A stretch of 64,000 bases of DNA from Pohlia nutans (lineage: Eukaryota > Streptophyta > Bryopsida > Bryales > Mniaceae): assembly GCA_022496805.1 (NCBI GenBank), contig CM040087.1, forward strand, positions 28,916,253 through 28,980,252. Direction: 5' to 3'. The stretch's first letter is position 1. Each line of letters opens with the position of its first letter. A program made the position numbers and the translations under genes. The notes under the pieces were generated by a model, which worked only from the letters and a program-made list of their open reading frames with translations, was not told the origin of the DNA and made no database searches. Positions 46,821-58,700 of this stretch are shown here, in pieces.

Positions 46821-49800
46821 CCCTTGGTTGTCACACATGATCGTTGTAACCTCACCTTGTGTGCAACCCACATCGACCATTAGTTGCCTCAACCAAATGG
46901 CTTCCTTCGTGGCATGGCTCGTAGCCATGTACTCGGCCTCCACCGTTGATGTCGCCGTCGTTTGTTGCCGCTTGCTATTCCACGACACCGCTCCCGATCC
47001 GACCTTGAACATGTAGCCCGTTGTCGATCTTCGATTGCTCGTGTCTCCCGCGTAGTCCGCTTCGCAATAGCCGCTCAACACAATGTCTTTGCCGCCAAGA
47101 CACAACTTGACATCGCTTGTGCCCTTCAAGTAGCGCATGATCCTCTTGACCGCCATCCAATGCATTGAGCCCGGTCTCGCCATGTGTTGACTCACCACGC
47201 TAATTGGATACGCGAGGTCGGCCCGTGTCGCAATCATTGCATACATCAACGACCCCACCGCTTGCTTGTATGGCACCTCCGCCATGGATTTGGCCTCCGC
47301 CGCATACTCCTCCTCCGAAAGCTTGACGAGCTTGGAGTTTGCATCCAATGGTGTTGCCACGGGCTTACAATCCTCCATCCCGAATCTCTTGAGCACGTCC
47401 ATCACATACTTGCTTTGACTCATGGTGATAGTACGTATAGCCCTGTCTCGCACAAACTCAACACCAAGACAAAAGTGCAATTCTCCAAGATCACTCATCT
47501 CGTACTCTCTCTCAAGCATGCCTTTTAATGCATTCATTGAACTCATGAGGCTTGCAAGAATGATCAAATCATCAACATATATGATCACAATCACCACATG
47601 TTGTCCCTCTTGCATGAAGTAGAGACTATGATCCGCAATACTCCTAGTAAACCCGTTTGCAAGCAAGAACGTGTCAATCTTTTGGTACCATGCTCTTGGA
47701 GATTGTTTCAACCCATACAATGATTTTTGCAACTTACAAACAATGTGCTCATTACCTTGTTGCACAAAGCACTCGGGTTGAACCATGTAGATGTCCTCCT
47801 CCAAATCGCCATTCAAAAATGCGGTTTTCACATCCATTTGATGCATTTCCAAGTCCATGGCCGCTTCAATCGCAAGAATGCATCGAATGGTGGTGAACTT
47901 GGCCACAGGAGCAAACGTCTCCTGAAAGTCTACCCCATGCACTTGCGCAAACCTCTTGGCTACTAGTCTTGCTTTGTGACGCACCACATTACCCGAAACA
48001 TCCCTCTTTGTCCGAAACACCCATTTGCAACCAATGGGGTTGCGATCCTTTGGAATGGGAGTTAATTGCCACGTACCATTAGCAATTAGAGAGTCGTACC
48101 CCTCTTGCATGGCGCGCTCCCACTTGACCGCATCCTCACCTTGCATGGCTTCACGAATGGTCAATGGACCATCCGATAATGCCACATTTGCATGCTCGTC
48201 ATCCTCTTGAGAGAAGATGTGATTCTTCCACCATCCTCCAGGTGGCTTGAGCAATCTCTCGGGGTACCGCCGCTCACTTGAAGAAATTTGCTCCTCTTGC
48301 GCGTCCTTTGCGCCATTCTTGGCCTTTGAGCTCGATGGCGCTTCAACAACCTCCGTGTCACCATCTTCGTCATCACCGTCCTCATCACCTACATCAACAA
48401 CACTAGGGGACTTGGTGGGTGTGTCCACCAACACGTCTCCACTACTCCCACTTGGACCAACCTCCAAAGGAGCCTCCATCGTAGACTCCTCACAAAACGT
48501 CACATCACGTGACCAAATGATCTTCTTCGTGTCCACCGACATGAGTCTATACGCCTTGGTACCTTCACAATACCCAAGAAACACACACTTTAAGGCCTTA
48601 GCCTCGAGTTTAGTCCTCCGTTCGTCGGGAACCTTTGCGTATGCAATGCATCCAAAGATGCGCATGTGTGCAACACATGGTTGCCTCCCACTCCACGCTT
48701 GCTCCGGTGTCATGCCTTCAACCGCGCTTGTTCGACACCGATTGCGAGTGTACACCGCATTCACCACCGCTTCCGCCCAAAGGTCCAACTTCAAGTTTTG
48801 AGCGTGCAACATGCTCCTCGCCATCTCTACAATGGTGCGATTTGGGCGCTTCGCAACTCCATTTTGTTGAGGTGTATACGGGGCCGAAGTTTGGCGTGCG
48901 ATGCCTTCTTTCTTCAATAGCTCGTCAAACTTCGTGGACATGTACTCGCCGCCATTGTCCGATCGAAACACCTTGATCTTCATCTCGGATTGGTTCTCCA
49001 CCAATGTCTTGAACTCCTTGAACTTGTCGAAGCACTCACTTTTGGCCTTGATTAGGTAGAGCCAAATCTTCCTTGAAAAGTCATCGATGAAGGTCACAAA
49101 GTACTTGCAACCTCCTATCGACGTGGTCTTCATTGGGCCACACACAACCGAATGCACGACCTCCAAAACTTTTGTGGCCCGTGTCGCCCCTTCACCCGCA
49201 AATGGCAACCGTTGTTGCTTGCCTTCAATGCAACCTTCACAAGTGAATGAAGAAGCATCCACTTTCAATTAATGAAGGTCCATACCACTTACCATGCCGC
49301 GTAGTGTCTTCACACTCTTGATGTTCATATAGCCGAGTCGACGATGCCACAACGCCAGCTTGTCGTCCTTCAAGTTTGAATGCGCCAACGCCGCCGATTC
49401 CTTGGAATGCACCTTCGAGAACTTGATGTAGTACAAGCCCTCGTGTTCTTCAATGATGGCCACCTCATCTCGACTCGGTGACAACACATAACAGCCCTTA
49501 TCACTAAACTCAACCCTCAAGTGCTTTGCCACTAATTGCCGCACCGATAGTAAATTTGCCGTTAATTTGAGAACGTGGAGGACATATTGGATAGTGATTG
49601 TCTTCACACGACCCCTCACCTCGGTGTCTACAACAAGTTGGCCTTTGCCAATGGCCTCAAGCACCGTATCATCTCCCAAAATCACCCTCCTTGGGTTAAT
49701 GAGAGCATACGAATGAAAACAAGTTTTATGCGGTGACATGTGGCTTGTAGCCCCCGAATCAACAATCCAATCACTCGTAATACCATTGCACGATACATTG

Positions 49801-50657
49801 CTTGCCATCATTGCATACTTGTCTTTGCCATCACTCATGCTTGCATCCCAAGAGACATACCGCGTAGTAAACGCATACTCATCATCATCATCACGAGTTT
49901 TAGTGTTGTTTGCACTCTCCCCCTTCTCATCCCTCTTGCGTTTGTAACAAAACTTGGCAATATGGCCCTTCTTACCGCAATAGAAGCACGCCTTATCGCT
50001 AGAGCTCCCACCGCCTCCATTCTTGGATTGCTTTGCCATGAGAGCCGCACTATCTCCACGAGACTCATTCTCCTTTCACCGCGAGAGCTCGTGCAACAAC
50101 CGCGAGGTCACATAGTCCAATGTGAGCTCCGAAATGGGCCTTGACTCCATGGCCACGATGAGATACTCGTATGAGGGTGGCAGGCTTTCCAAAAGGGTCA
50201 TCACAACATCCCCATCGGAAATGGTCACGTCCGCACCGTTGAGTTGATCCGCGAGTGCCTTGACTTTGTTGATGTGCGCCAACATGTCGTCTTCTTCCTC
50301 CATCTTGATGGTGAAGAACTTGCGCCGCAAAAACAATATGTTGGCCAAACTCTTTGCTTCGTGAACGTTGCAAAGCTTGGCCCATGCCTCGCGGGGTGTC
50401 TTGCACGAACGAATGTGCGCGAGTTGGGAATCCGAAAGATTGAGAGCCAAGATGGCAAATGCCTTCTTCTCGCGCCTCAAATATGCTTGCATCACGCCCG
50501 GGTCGGTAGTAGATTGAGGGGGCTCCTCACTACCATCGACAATGTCCCACAACTCCTTCTCCGCCATGACCATCTCCATTTTGAACTTCCACAAGTGGAA
50601 ATTCACGCCATCGAACTTGTCCACCACTTTGGGACCCTCACCCTCATAAGATGCCAT
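46821..50657 (-). pseudogene. copia gag-pol polyprotein, 5' and central part
   Basis: From the ATG at 50657: gag, the knuckle CFYCGKKGHIAKFC, protease WIVDSGATSHMS, and the GAG-pre-integrase LALWHRRLGYMNIKS. Integrase follows with CEGCIEGKQQRLPF, FIDDFSRKIW, FRSDNGGEY and PQQNGVAKRPNRT, then RT (IIYVDDLIIL) and RNase H up to MCDNQG, where the Mutator-like element cuts in. There is an in-frame TGA at about 50074 and a TAA near 49268. The integrase Glu of the usual NGVAER motif is Lys, so the DDE triad is incomplete. Otherwise the frame is well kept, which fits a fairly recent insertion. A possible primer-binding site GGTTATGGGCCCA follows the 5' LTR. Confidence 0.9.
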
Positions 50658-51485
50658 GATCCTCACTCACAAATGCCTCCTCACTCAATTAAACCCTCAA
50701 AACTCAATAACCACACTCGTTTTTATGATTTTTTTGATAGTAAGTAGCACCTTTGTGCTTCCGATGCCTCTAGTTCAACCCTAAACAACAAATCAGCACC
50801 TTTGTGCTCCACACACACCTTCCAACACTCAAATGCGAAGGTAGCTCACCCAAATTGCAAAGATATTAACCAAAACACCTCAAATCACTCAGTGGAGCTC
50901 CCACTACTCCGATTGACCCAAATCAACTCCTTAGTGTTCCCAATCACTCAATGCACGTAATCAACACCTTTGTGTCCCTCAATAGCACTATATCAATGCT
51001 CATGAAGTCACATAAGCCCCTTGAAACCCTAAATGCATTAAAATTGCTCAAAACCGCACCTTTGTGCGCCCAAGTGCAGAAAGTAACCCCAAATGAAAAT
51101 TTGAGCACTCCAAGGCTATGAAACACATGTAACACCTCAATGCAAGTGCCCAATCACTTAGATCAGACCATAGACCCTCCCTTAGAGCCTCAACACCTCA
51201 CAAATCACTTGTATGACCACAAGTGCATCAAATTGAACGAAACGACGTTCCACTTACAAAAGAGGCTTGGAATGAAGAACTTGGAGATCCAAAGGAAGAG
51301 ATCGACCAAGAAGAGTGCTCCCACGTGTAAATTCAGCCCGTGCACACCTCCAAGAGAGAAGACTCCTCCAAAATGCTCCAAAATGCTCCCAAAAGCTCTA
51401 AATCAACCCCTTCCGCAACGACCTCGAACTAATTGCCTCAATACAATCAAAGACTCATGCAACACACATGAGTGGGCCCATAACC
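50658..51485 (-). other. copia 5' leader
   Basis: About 830 bp lie between the 5' LTR and the gag ATG. The word CACCTTTGTG recurs several times (for example near 50746, 50790, 50966 and 51056), giving a loose direct-repeat pattern. No conserved open frame was found. Confidence 0.5.
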
Positions 51486-51742
51486 TATTGAAGGTAAGAG
51501 ATGAGAGCACAAGGCACACACACACACAAGGAATGCGTAGAAAGAGATGATCTTTACTCAAAGGCCTTCCACCTTAAGTAGTGTACACTAGGGGGTCACC
51601 ATGGACAAACCATATGGGATAACTCATCACAAGGACACTCTAGAGATCAGCCCATGCCTAACCCCTCTTCCCACACACCATTATTTAGGACCCGAACCTC
51701 TTTGGCTCCTAGCAATACTACCGTACATCAATTACCTCAATA
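51486..51742 (-). repeat. copia 5' LTR
   Basis: This is the upstream LTR of the minus-strand copia element, 257 bp, differing from the 3' LTR at four positions by my count (about 98.4 percent identical). Its outer edge is followed by GTTGG, the target duplication. Confidence 0.85.
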
Positions 51743-52115
51743 GTTGGAGACGGTCTTGGATGGCCGAGGACTGCAGTAATGCGTGGGCACGAAACCATTC
51801 GCGTTCTTCGTCGGTGACCTGTAAGTCCTCTTCGGTAGCTGCTAGATTGTGGAGTACCAAGTCGAAAGATGGCCTCTGCCAAGTGGATGAGTGTGGATGT
51901 CGTGCAGTTTGGAGTTCTCGCGGGGTCGATAATTCGTCCTGCGTGAGTAAAGGTTGAGGCCGTCGTGTCGGATGAGTGGCTCTTGAGGGAGCTTGGAACA
52001 TTGGTGACGGTAGCAAATCATGTACGCTCCGGTGCATGCGACCGTTAAAAATCGTGAGAGCCTCGAGGTCGAACTCGGGCGGTGGTCCTGCAGATCTAGT
52101 GTGGCGCCGGGCCAT
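51743..52115 (-). pseudogene. gypsy family B gag, N-terminal part
   Basis: From the ATG at 52115 the frame reads MARRHTRSAGPPPEFDLEAL and continues through a charged region (TDEEREWFRAHALLQSSAIQ) to the copia insertion point. It rejoins 36603 and below after removal of the insertion. This is the disordered N-terminal region of gag. An alternative upstream in-frame start near 52208 is a TTG and less likely. Confidence 0.65.
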
Positions 52116-52286
52116 GGGAAATTCTGGTCTATTGAAGTTTTGGACAACCGGACTGAATGATTTCGGTACGACAGAAAAAAGGCGCGGTGTCACACAGATG
52201 CTAGGCAATAATAGAGTACTGGGATCCGTAACTCTGTGTTTTTAAGCAATGGAGTTCTAGAATTCGAACACTAGATGGTCGCCAAA

Positions 52287-52698
52287 TGGTAGCTCCTCCT
52301 GGTAAGGACCTACTAGGTAATCAGTACCGGAAGGATTGCTAGCTACCGAGGAAAAGGAGTATAACGAAATAGGTAACAAAACACTCAAAACAAGGTCGGT
52401 TGTCACAAAACCGAAGGAAGACAAACTGATCAGAGCATACATATACAAACAGAAACTACTCGGTACGCATTAGATCAAGAAAGAGTGTTTCAACCAAGAA
52501 CTCAGTTATCTGGGAAAATGTGGAGTGCCTATGAGGTTGGCTCTATTGCTTTTATACCACACTACAACCAGATGTGACTGTTAGGTCAGATCGGTAAAAA
52601 AATGTTTCCTAGTACTACCTACTGGGGTAACCTGGAAAATTACCCAGGTAAAACTCAGATTGGTAGACCTACCGATAACTCCTAATTTACGGTTAACA
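52287..52698 (-). repeat. gypsy family B 5' LTR
   Basis: Read on the minus strand it begins TGTTAACCG at 52698, exactly where the family A ORF-X frame is broken. It ends GGAGCTACCA at 52287. Two bases later TGGCGACCATCTAGTG looks like a primer-binding site. At 412 bp with TG...CA ends it has the expected form, but no second copy is present for comparison. Confidence 0.6.
52549..52556 (-). promoter_or_regulatory. TATA box in family B LTR
   Basis: TATAAAAG on the minus strand within GTGGTATAAAAGCAATAG, about 140 bp into the LTR, is well placed to start transcription of the element. Confidence 0.55.
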
Positions 52699-54599
52699 AT
52701 CTCCTTCTTTTGGTCCAACACAAAGACTGCCAGCTTATCGCCTTCCTTCCGGCATCGCTCCACTTCCTTCCGGTTCTGGGCCATCTCCTTCTTCAGTTTC
52801 CCGACTAGATCCGGATACTGGCCCACCTTTGTGCTCTTCAGGGCGCTCCCAACTCCCTACATCGCCACGTGGAGCAAACGGTACCGCCTCGCAACTGCAT
52901 CAATGGCCTCCCTCACCGAGTGGAGGAAAGCTTTCTTTGGTTCAGCGAGGACCGACACTTCCTCTACTGCCTCCCGGATTGGCTCCTCCGCCCGGTCCTC
53001 CACCTCTTTCGGGCCATCCTCCTCCGGTCTCAACCCCCTCCACCTCTTCACCATCACCTTCACGTTCTTCTGGCAGCGGCAGGTCCCTGGTCTCGAGTCA
53101 TCCCAGGAGCCACGACCATTTACCCAGGTCGTCTTCATTCGGGTCTGTCTTTTTTTGAGGAGGGCTGAGGATCTGCGTGTCATCCTCGTCATCCTCATCA
53201 TTGCTCCGGATGATGGCTTTCCTCTTCTTCTTCAGCCCCCGGGTGCACTCTCTGGAGGGGCCCCTCTCATCCCGTTCCTCCCTATCATGTTCCCCCTGCC
53301 CCTTTCGCTGCTCAACCGGATTACCTCTTTCTTCCTTGTCCTGCTGGGACGCTTCCTAACCGTCCGGCGCGCTCCGGTCGCCCTGCTCGTCCACGCTGCC
53401 TCACCCATCCGCGCTTGCGTCCTCGTCCGGGTTCTCCTCGCCTCCTGGATTCTCCGCTCGCTTCTTCGCTGGGTTTCGGTCCACATGTGCCGAGCGCTTC
53501 TCCATCGGCACCCTCTCCCTGCCCGTGAGGCATCCAAGGTGGGAGTACAAATGGTAAACAAAAGGGGTCGGGGGACACCCTTTTGCGCCCCCAATTTTGA
53601 GCGCCTCCTTCTCTACGAGCTCGTGGACGATAATCCCCCACCCGACCTTCTTTTCGTGCAGGTAAGCCGAGTAGATACACTTCGCCAACTTGATCACAAT
53701 GGTGGTGGGCTTATCCGAGCTGAGGATGGGCACCAAACATTTGAGAAGGGGCCTCTCCCAGTTGATCCGGCGGTTGATCACCCGGAATCTCTCCTTATCC
53801 GAGAGCTTGGTGAACCGGTCCTTCACCCAATCCGAGTCCCCCTTCTTCTTGTCGAAGCTAAATGGGTTAGTTGGGAACCGGTATGTGGTGCGCCTGTGCG
53901 CCACTGTCCTGTTCTTATGCTTCCCCCAGATTTCACTATCCCGAAATTCCTCCTTCACACGTCCTCCGGCCAGCTCCTCCAATAATCCCGTATCCTAGAT
54001 GTCCCAGGGCATGTACAACAGCTCCTCGCACTCAATTTTGATCACGTCTTGGCGCAGCTAGTCCAAATGCTTCGGGTCCTCCAGAATGGTCGGGGCACCT
54101 GATTCTCCGGGATCTCGATCCCGAACGCCCACTCACTCTTCTACACCATCGTTACTCACTCCGGACGCGCTACTCTACTGACCCGCACGATCCGCCTTAG
54201 TCTCCGGCTGCCACGCTGCTCTCTCTCCGGTCGCGCACTAACTACACTAACGCAAACCGGAAAGACAAAAACCTGTCGCTTAGCAGGCTAGGAGAACTGC
54301 GCTGAAATGAACAATGGGTCGCCCAATTTAAGGCTGCCGATTTCAATGCGCGGATCGCGGCCGGGTCTGTCAGAGACCCGTCCATTTCTACCCGGTTCCC
54401 AATCCGGTCGCTAGGCCTAGCGAAAACCCGCCACCAACCCGGATCCTAAAAATCGCTCTAAGTCGCACGCCAGCGCCACTTCTCTCAAAATATATAAATG
54501 AGCCATTATGGCCATTCCTCCTATTTATGGCGGTTCTGGCTATTCCTAGCTACCCTAGAGACCCTCACTGCCTACCTTTGAAAAAAACGAGGTTCGACA
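52699..54599 (-). mobile_element. gypsy family A fragment: LTR start plus ORF-X
   Basis: The minus strand starts with the LTR word TGTCGAACCTCG at 54599, and a TATA-like stretch follows near 54490. ORF-X is homologous to 29340-31000: WGKHKNRTVAH, then YRFPTNPFSFDKKK, LVPILSSDKPTTIVIKLAK and TPFVYHLYSHLGCL (53982-53570). An acidic linker and a coiled-coil part (VGKLKKEMAQNRKEVER, near 52800) follow. The frame is cut at 52698 by the family B LTR. The upstream part, before 53990, has several stops. The product is unrecognised. Confidence 0.65.
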
Positions 54600-54905
54600 G
54601 CTCACTAATTTCTCTTCTTCCGGGTAGCTGTTACTTCTTCTGGTAGTGACTACCAAGCAGTCATTTACAACGAGGAGCTACCAGTAATCCGATCTCTTTT
54701 TGTATGAAATTTTTGTTTCCTGTGCTAAACTGTAGATCTTGTGTACTTCTGTTGTAGATTAGGGTTTCAGACATTTGGGGTTTGTAGGGACAGTTGCGGG
54801 AACAATGCAGGGACAAGACATGGAATGTACTGAGGTAGAGGGTTTTCGGGGCAAAAGTAGTGATTCTTTCCTTTAAGGAAAATTCTCCTTCACGACTCTA
54901 TCTTT
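54600..54905. other. Short non-coding spacer
   Basis: I see nothing recognisable in these ~300 bp between the family A LTR and the SWIM fragment. Confidence 0.4.
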
Positions 54906-55202
54906 CAAAAGTCGCCTGCTCAAGTTGTACATGCTTCTTGCACCTGCCCTAGGATGCATTGTTACCTTTGATTGCAACATACCTCCCAAAATTCAGCAAC
55001 ACCACTTGACAATTTCTCAGCTACCTGTTTGCACATGCCTCAACTTCAGGAGAATGGTGACCAAAGTACTTGGGAAGCGTGGACAGTGGGTCAATTGTAA
55101 GCATCTGTATTACTCATTCAGTCATTTGTGGTTTACACTCTAAAACCGATACATTCATGCACGCTTCAAGTTTTAGTTTCAATGAAGTGAAGCGTGTTTT
55201 AG
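54906..55202 (+). pseudogene. SWIM zinc-finger fragment of a Mutator-like transposase
   Basis: The frame gives MLLAPALGCIVTFDCNIPP, then CTCLNFRRMVTKVLGKRG and VNCKHLYY. This is a complete SWIM pattern (C-x-C-x17-C-x-H). After a frameshift it continues DTFMHASSFSFNEVKRVL. It matches the C-terminus of the minus-strand transposase at 55734-56060. It is cut off exactly where the element end at 55203 begins, so the second element probably inserted into an older relative. Confidence 0.65.
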
Positions 55203-55733
55203 GACGTGTCTACTATGCGAGCGGTGAGCGGAGAGCGGAGAGCATAGAGCAGAAATAAAGCGAGCCAAGAGCACAAATTTGGGAACATAATTTATAAATA
55301 GAAGTTTTTTTTACTAATTTTAGGAGAATTTTTCAGAATATTTGAATATTTCGAGGAATAATCTTTTATTAATAGAATATTTGAATATTCGTATATTTAT
55401 AGAAAATAAAATTGACCTATGACCGTGGGCTGAAACGTGGTAAAATGGCATTTGATTTACACTTTTCTTTCAACCGCATGATTTTTTTTTTTCGGGGTTT
55501 ATTGCATATTCCATCAATTTTCGGTTTAGGGTGTCCTCAAAGCTGTGAGTGACCACATACACTTTTTTGGAAGTTGATGCAGTATACAAAACTTTAACAT
55601 GTGACAAAGAATTTTCATATAATAATAGATAGAAAAAACCTTATATTGCTGAAATCGTCAGATAAGCCTGGAACAGAAATGGTAGGTCATTGGATTCCAT
55701 TGAATGTACTATGGGATACTTTTATAGTGACTC

Positions 55734-58700
55734 CTACTTTTCAGCGAAAGGGTGAGTCAAGATCCCAGTTTCAAGGACCAGTTTGACTTCGTTGAAGCTG
55801 AACGTTGGCGCGTGGATGAACATGTCAACCCAGGGATCGAAATGGCAGACCTTCAAGAAGATGAAGTACACATGCTTGCAATATCGAATTGGCGATTCCC
55901 ACGGAACTTTGTCATTGTCTTCTTGAATGCAGGGCAGCTGCAGCCTGGTAGGGAGCTTATTGTGATCTGATACTGCTTCACATTTGGTGGCGTTCCCGAG
56001 TCTAGAGCGATGATGCAGCCATAGCCAGGGTGAGGAATCATTGTCACAGCATAGAGTCGAGCTTTCAGGGACTCAGAAGAGCCCAATGCCAGCCTCTCCT
56101 GCGGATTTGGGCGGCCAGTAATTCGCTTGACGATCTTCCCTTCTCTTTTTCCTGGATACCTATCCGCGTCTGCAGATACGGGCACCGTGTCCAGATTTGC
56201 GGGAGGCTTCTCTGTGGAAAACAACCTTCTTGGAGAGACAGGGGCTTTCTGCGGTAATTGGAACCCAGCAGCTTCGAGGGCAAGGATCTCACTTTGCTTG
56301 AGGTTTGTTCCAAGCTTCACTGGCCAGACATTAGGGATGGTGGGCCTCTCTTGCTGCCTAGAGTACGGAACTACCCACTTCCGCCTTGAACCTTTGACAC
56401 ACCTCTCGATATCATCCGAGCAGAAGTAGAACTCCTCCGACACTTGTAAGTTCTTCCTAGTGTTGTGCCATAGACCGGTGTACGTAGGCGCAGGGGTGGG
56501 TTTAGCACCCCTTACGATTCTCTCCGAACACTTCTTCTTAGTAACAGCTCTTTGGGCCCAACAACACTTACCTGAATTCTTTGCCAATCGAGCAATGTGC
56601 CACTCCTTCACGTTAACTCTGGTCTCCTGAACACAAGAGACGTGACGAATCTGTCTTTGACTACGTGGAGAAGGAACTCCGTCGTCGCCTTGCGATAAAG
56701 AAGGTGCAACTTCGAGGACGTTGGTTTCATCCTCCTCAGCTATCACTGACATGTGAGCGGTGCGCACTTTGGTTTTTCGGCCACAGCCACGAGGATGCGA
56801 GAAATTTACCTTATCCGGCCTGTGTGACTCATCGTCAGCTCCAACTGGCAAATCCGGCCTGCGCTTCATGGAGCCAAACACTTCCTCTCCAGCCATGTGA
56901 GGATCACGTGTACAGAACTTGTCCGCCCCAGGCACGTCGAGCATGGGGTCCTTCAGGACCTTGGGGTCACCTGTTTTTTGAGCCCTACGCTCAGCCATGC
57001 GAAGTTTGAGCTCTTGTTTGCTTGGTCCAGTTCCCTCTATATCGCCCTTCAAATACTGGTAGTAATTGACGACTTGCAGAAAAGCGCGGATGTAGTCATC
57101 CACTGTAGCAACATAGAGATCACCACCGTTGTTGCCGGACGCTTGAAGCCACTTGTTATGGATAGACTTTGCAAGATTGCACGACGCCATTTCCGCGAGT
57201 TCTTCCTCTGAAAACATCTGAAGAAGTCATGTGATGAGAAGTTAGCCAAAATTGGTGGTCGGGTCCGACTCATGAGTAGACTGTAAGGGCATGGACCTAA
57301 AGAAGTCATGTGATGAGAAGTTAGCCAAAATTGGTGGTCGGATCCGACACATGAGTAGACTGTAAGGGCATGGAACATGCAACAAAGGACATGGGTACTC
57401 ACCCCGACCATAAATCCTCCCCAATGGCGATAACGGAAGTGCCAAAATGCTAGCCACAGCTCAAGTTTGCTCAAGGCTGACTCGGTCAAAGCCTCGGCGG
57501 ATACCCACCATGCTTTAAGTCCTTGATACAATCTGTCAGCCTCGGCCATTGTTTGAGCCTTCCTGTATTGGTGACACATTTGTTTGTGTTGGTCCCACAG
57601 ATCTTCAGCGATGTATTTCTCAGTATGCTTCACCATGGACTGGGTCCAGTGAAATTGACAAGTCCGCTCACGGTCGTCCATACGTTCCTCCTTGTTGCCG
57701 CACCCATAGACAACCCGGACAGCGTTCCAGTTGGCTTGGGCACTGTCTGCCATGAAGCCTTTGAAGTTAGGCATGTCAACACCGTGTCGCTTCATCACAG
57801 CGTTGAGATTCTTCCAGAAGACCATTTGGGCATCAACGTCCTCCGATTGCATGTCGCAGCAAGCAATAGTCATGACACGGCAGTAAGTGGAGTCATAGAC
57901 ATGGCAAGCCATGGTTGTCCACTGCTTGACTCGTTTCACATGATCAAACATCAACAAGGCGTGCTCAAGATCACCATTGGGTTGCATTCGCTTCACTAGG
58001 TCCACCCCACTGCCAGGGCCTACTTCAGACATCTTGAAGACGTACACCTTGTCTAGCTTGGAACCTAGGCCAGGGAACATGTTCATTTGAACAAAAGCCC
58101 AGTTGCTAAGGCCTCGCAATCTAGTGATATTGTCCATGACGCCGTACCTCCTCAAGTACCTGAAGGTGACAACCTTATTTCGAATATTTGGTGAAGCCAT
58201 GTCTTTGCATCGATCCAGCACCGGAACTAGTTCCTCAAAGCTCAACGTCTTGGGCGGATCGTCCTCGGACCTCAACAAGTAGCCTCCGATGAGAGTCTTG
58301 CTTGCCTCTAATACCACTGCACTCTTTGTCGCTTGCGGAGTCTTCTCAACCTGATCTCCAATTAGACTGCTGATTTCGACTTTGGTGTCCCTATAGTCAC
58401 CAACCTTAACAGGATGCTCGTGAGATCCAAGGTGGATACAAGCACGAGTTCTGTTATGCTTGCCGGACACATAGTAGATCTTTGCTTCACAAGTGGCAAG
58501 ACAGGAGGGCGGTTCCTTACACACTTTGCACACCACGGTGGAGCCTCTAGGAGGACCGTGGCCCACAACAAACGCTTGCAGTGTGCATCCATCAAACTCA
58601 GTCTCGTTCACTTCATAGATGCGATGTTCTCGTCTGAAGTAGTCGCACTCTTTATTCTCACATCGCAGGTGCCCTACACAGCTGGAGAATCGTAATGAGA

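Larger units (their letters stand above)
36609..51742 (-). mobile_element. Ty1/copia element with 257-bp LTRs, TSD GTTGG
   Basis: Two direct copies of a 257-bp repeat, 36609-36865 and 51486-51742, enclose a minus-strand copia gag-pol. GTTGG flanks both sides (36604-36608 and 51743-51747). The LTR ends are TATTGA and TCAATA instead of the usual TG...CA. I count four differences between the LTRs. Subtracting the Mutator-like insertion leaves about 5.4 kb, normal for copia. Two stops and an altered integrase residue show that it is now inactive. Confidence 0.9.
32571..52698 (-). mobile_element. Ty3/gypsy element, family B (carries nested copia and MULE)
   Basis: This is a minus-strand gypsy element: 5' LTR 52698-52287, gag start 52115, then pol down to 32607. 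The gag is split by the copia element at 36609-51742. Removing that with one GTTGG restores the frame IQDRLQQLPPEDTTDQEP. The 3' end is missing: pol stops just before integrase and is joined to the inverted CCGG repeat at 32570/32571. CGGTA is frequent here, in contrast to CCGGA in family A. The 5' LTR lies in ORF-X of a family A copy, so B inserted into A. Confidence 0.8.

Noticed and set aside
52660..53985. Plus-strand 441-codon open frame
   Set aside because: It is antisense to ORF-X of family A, whose conserved frame is on the minus strand. The plus frame has no recognisable domain.
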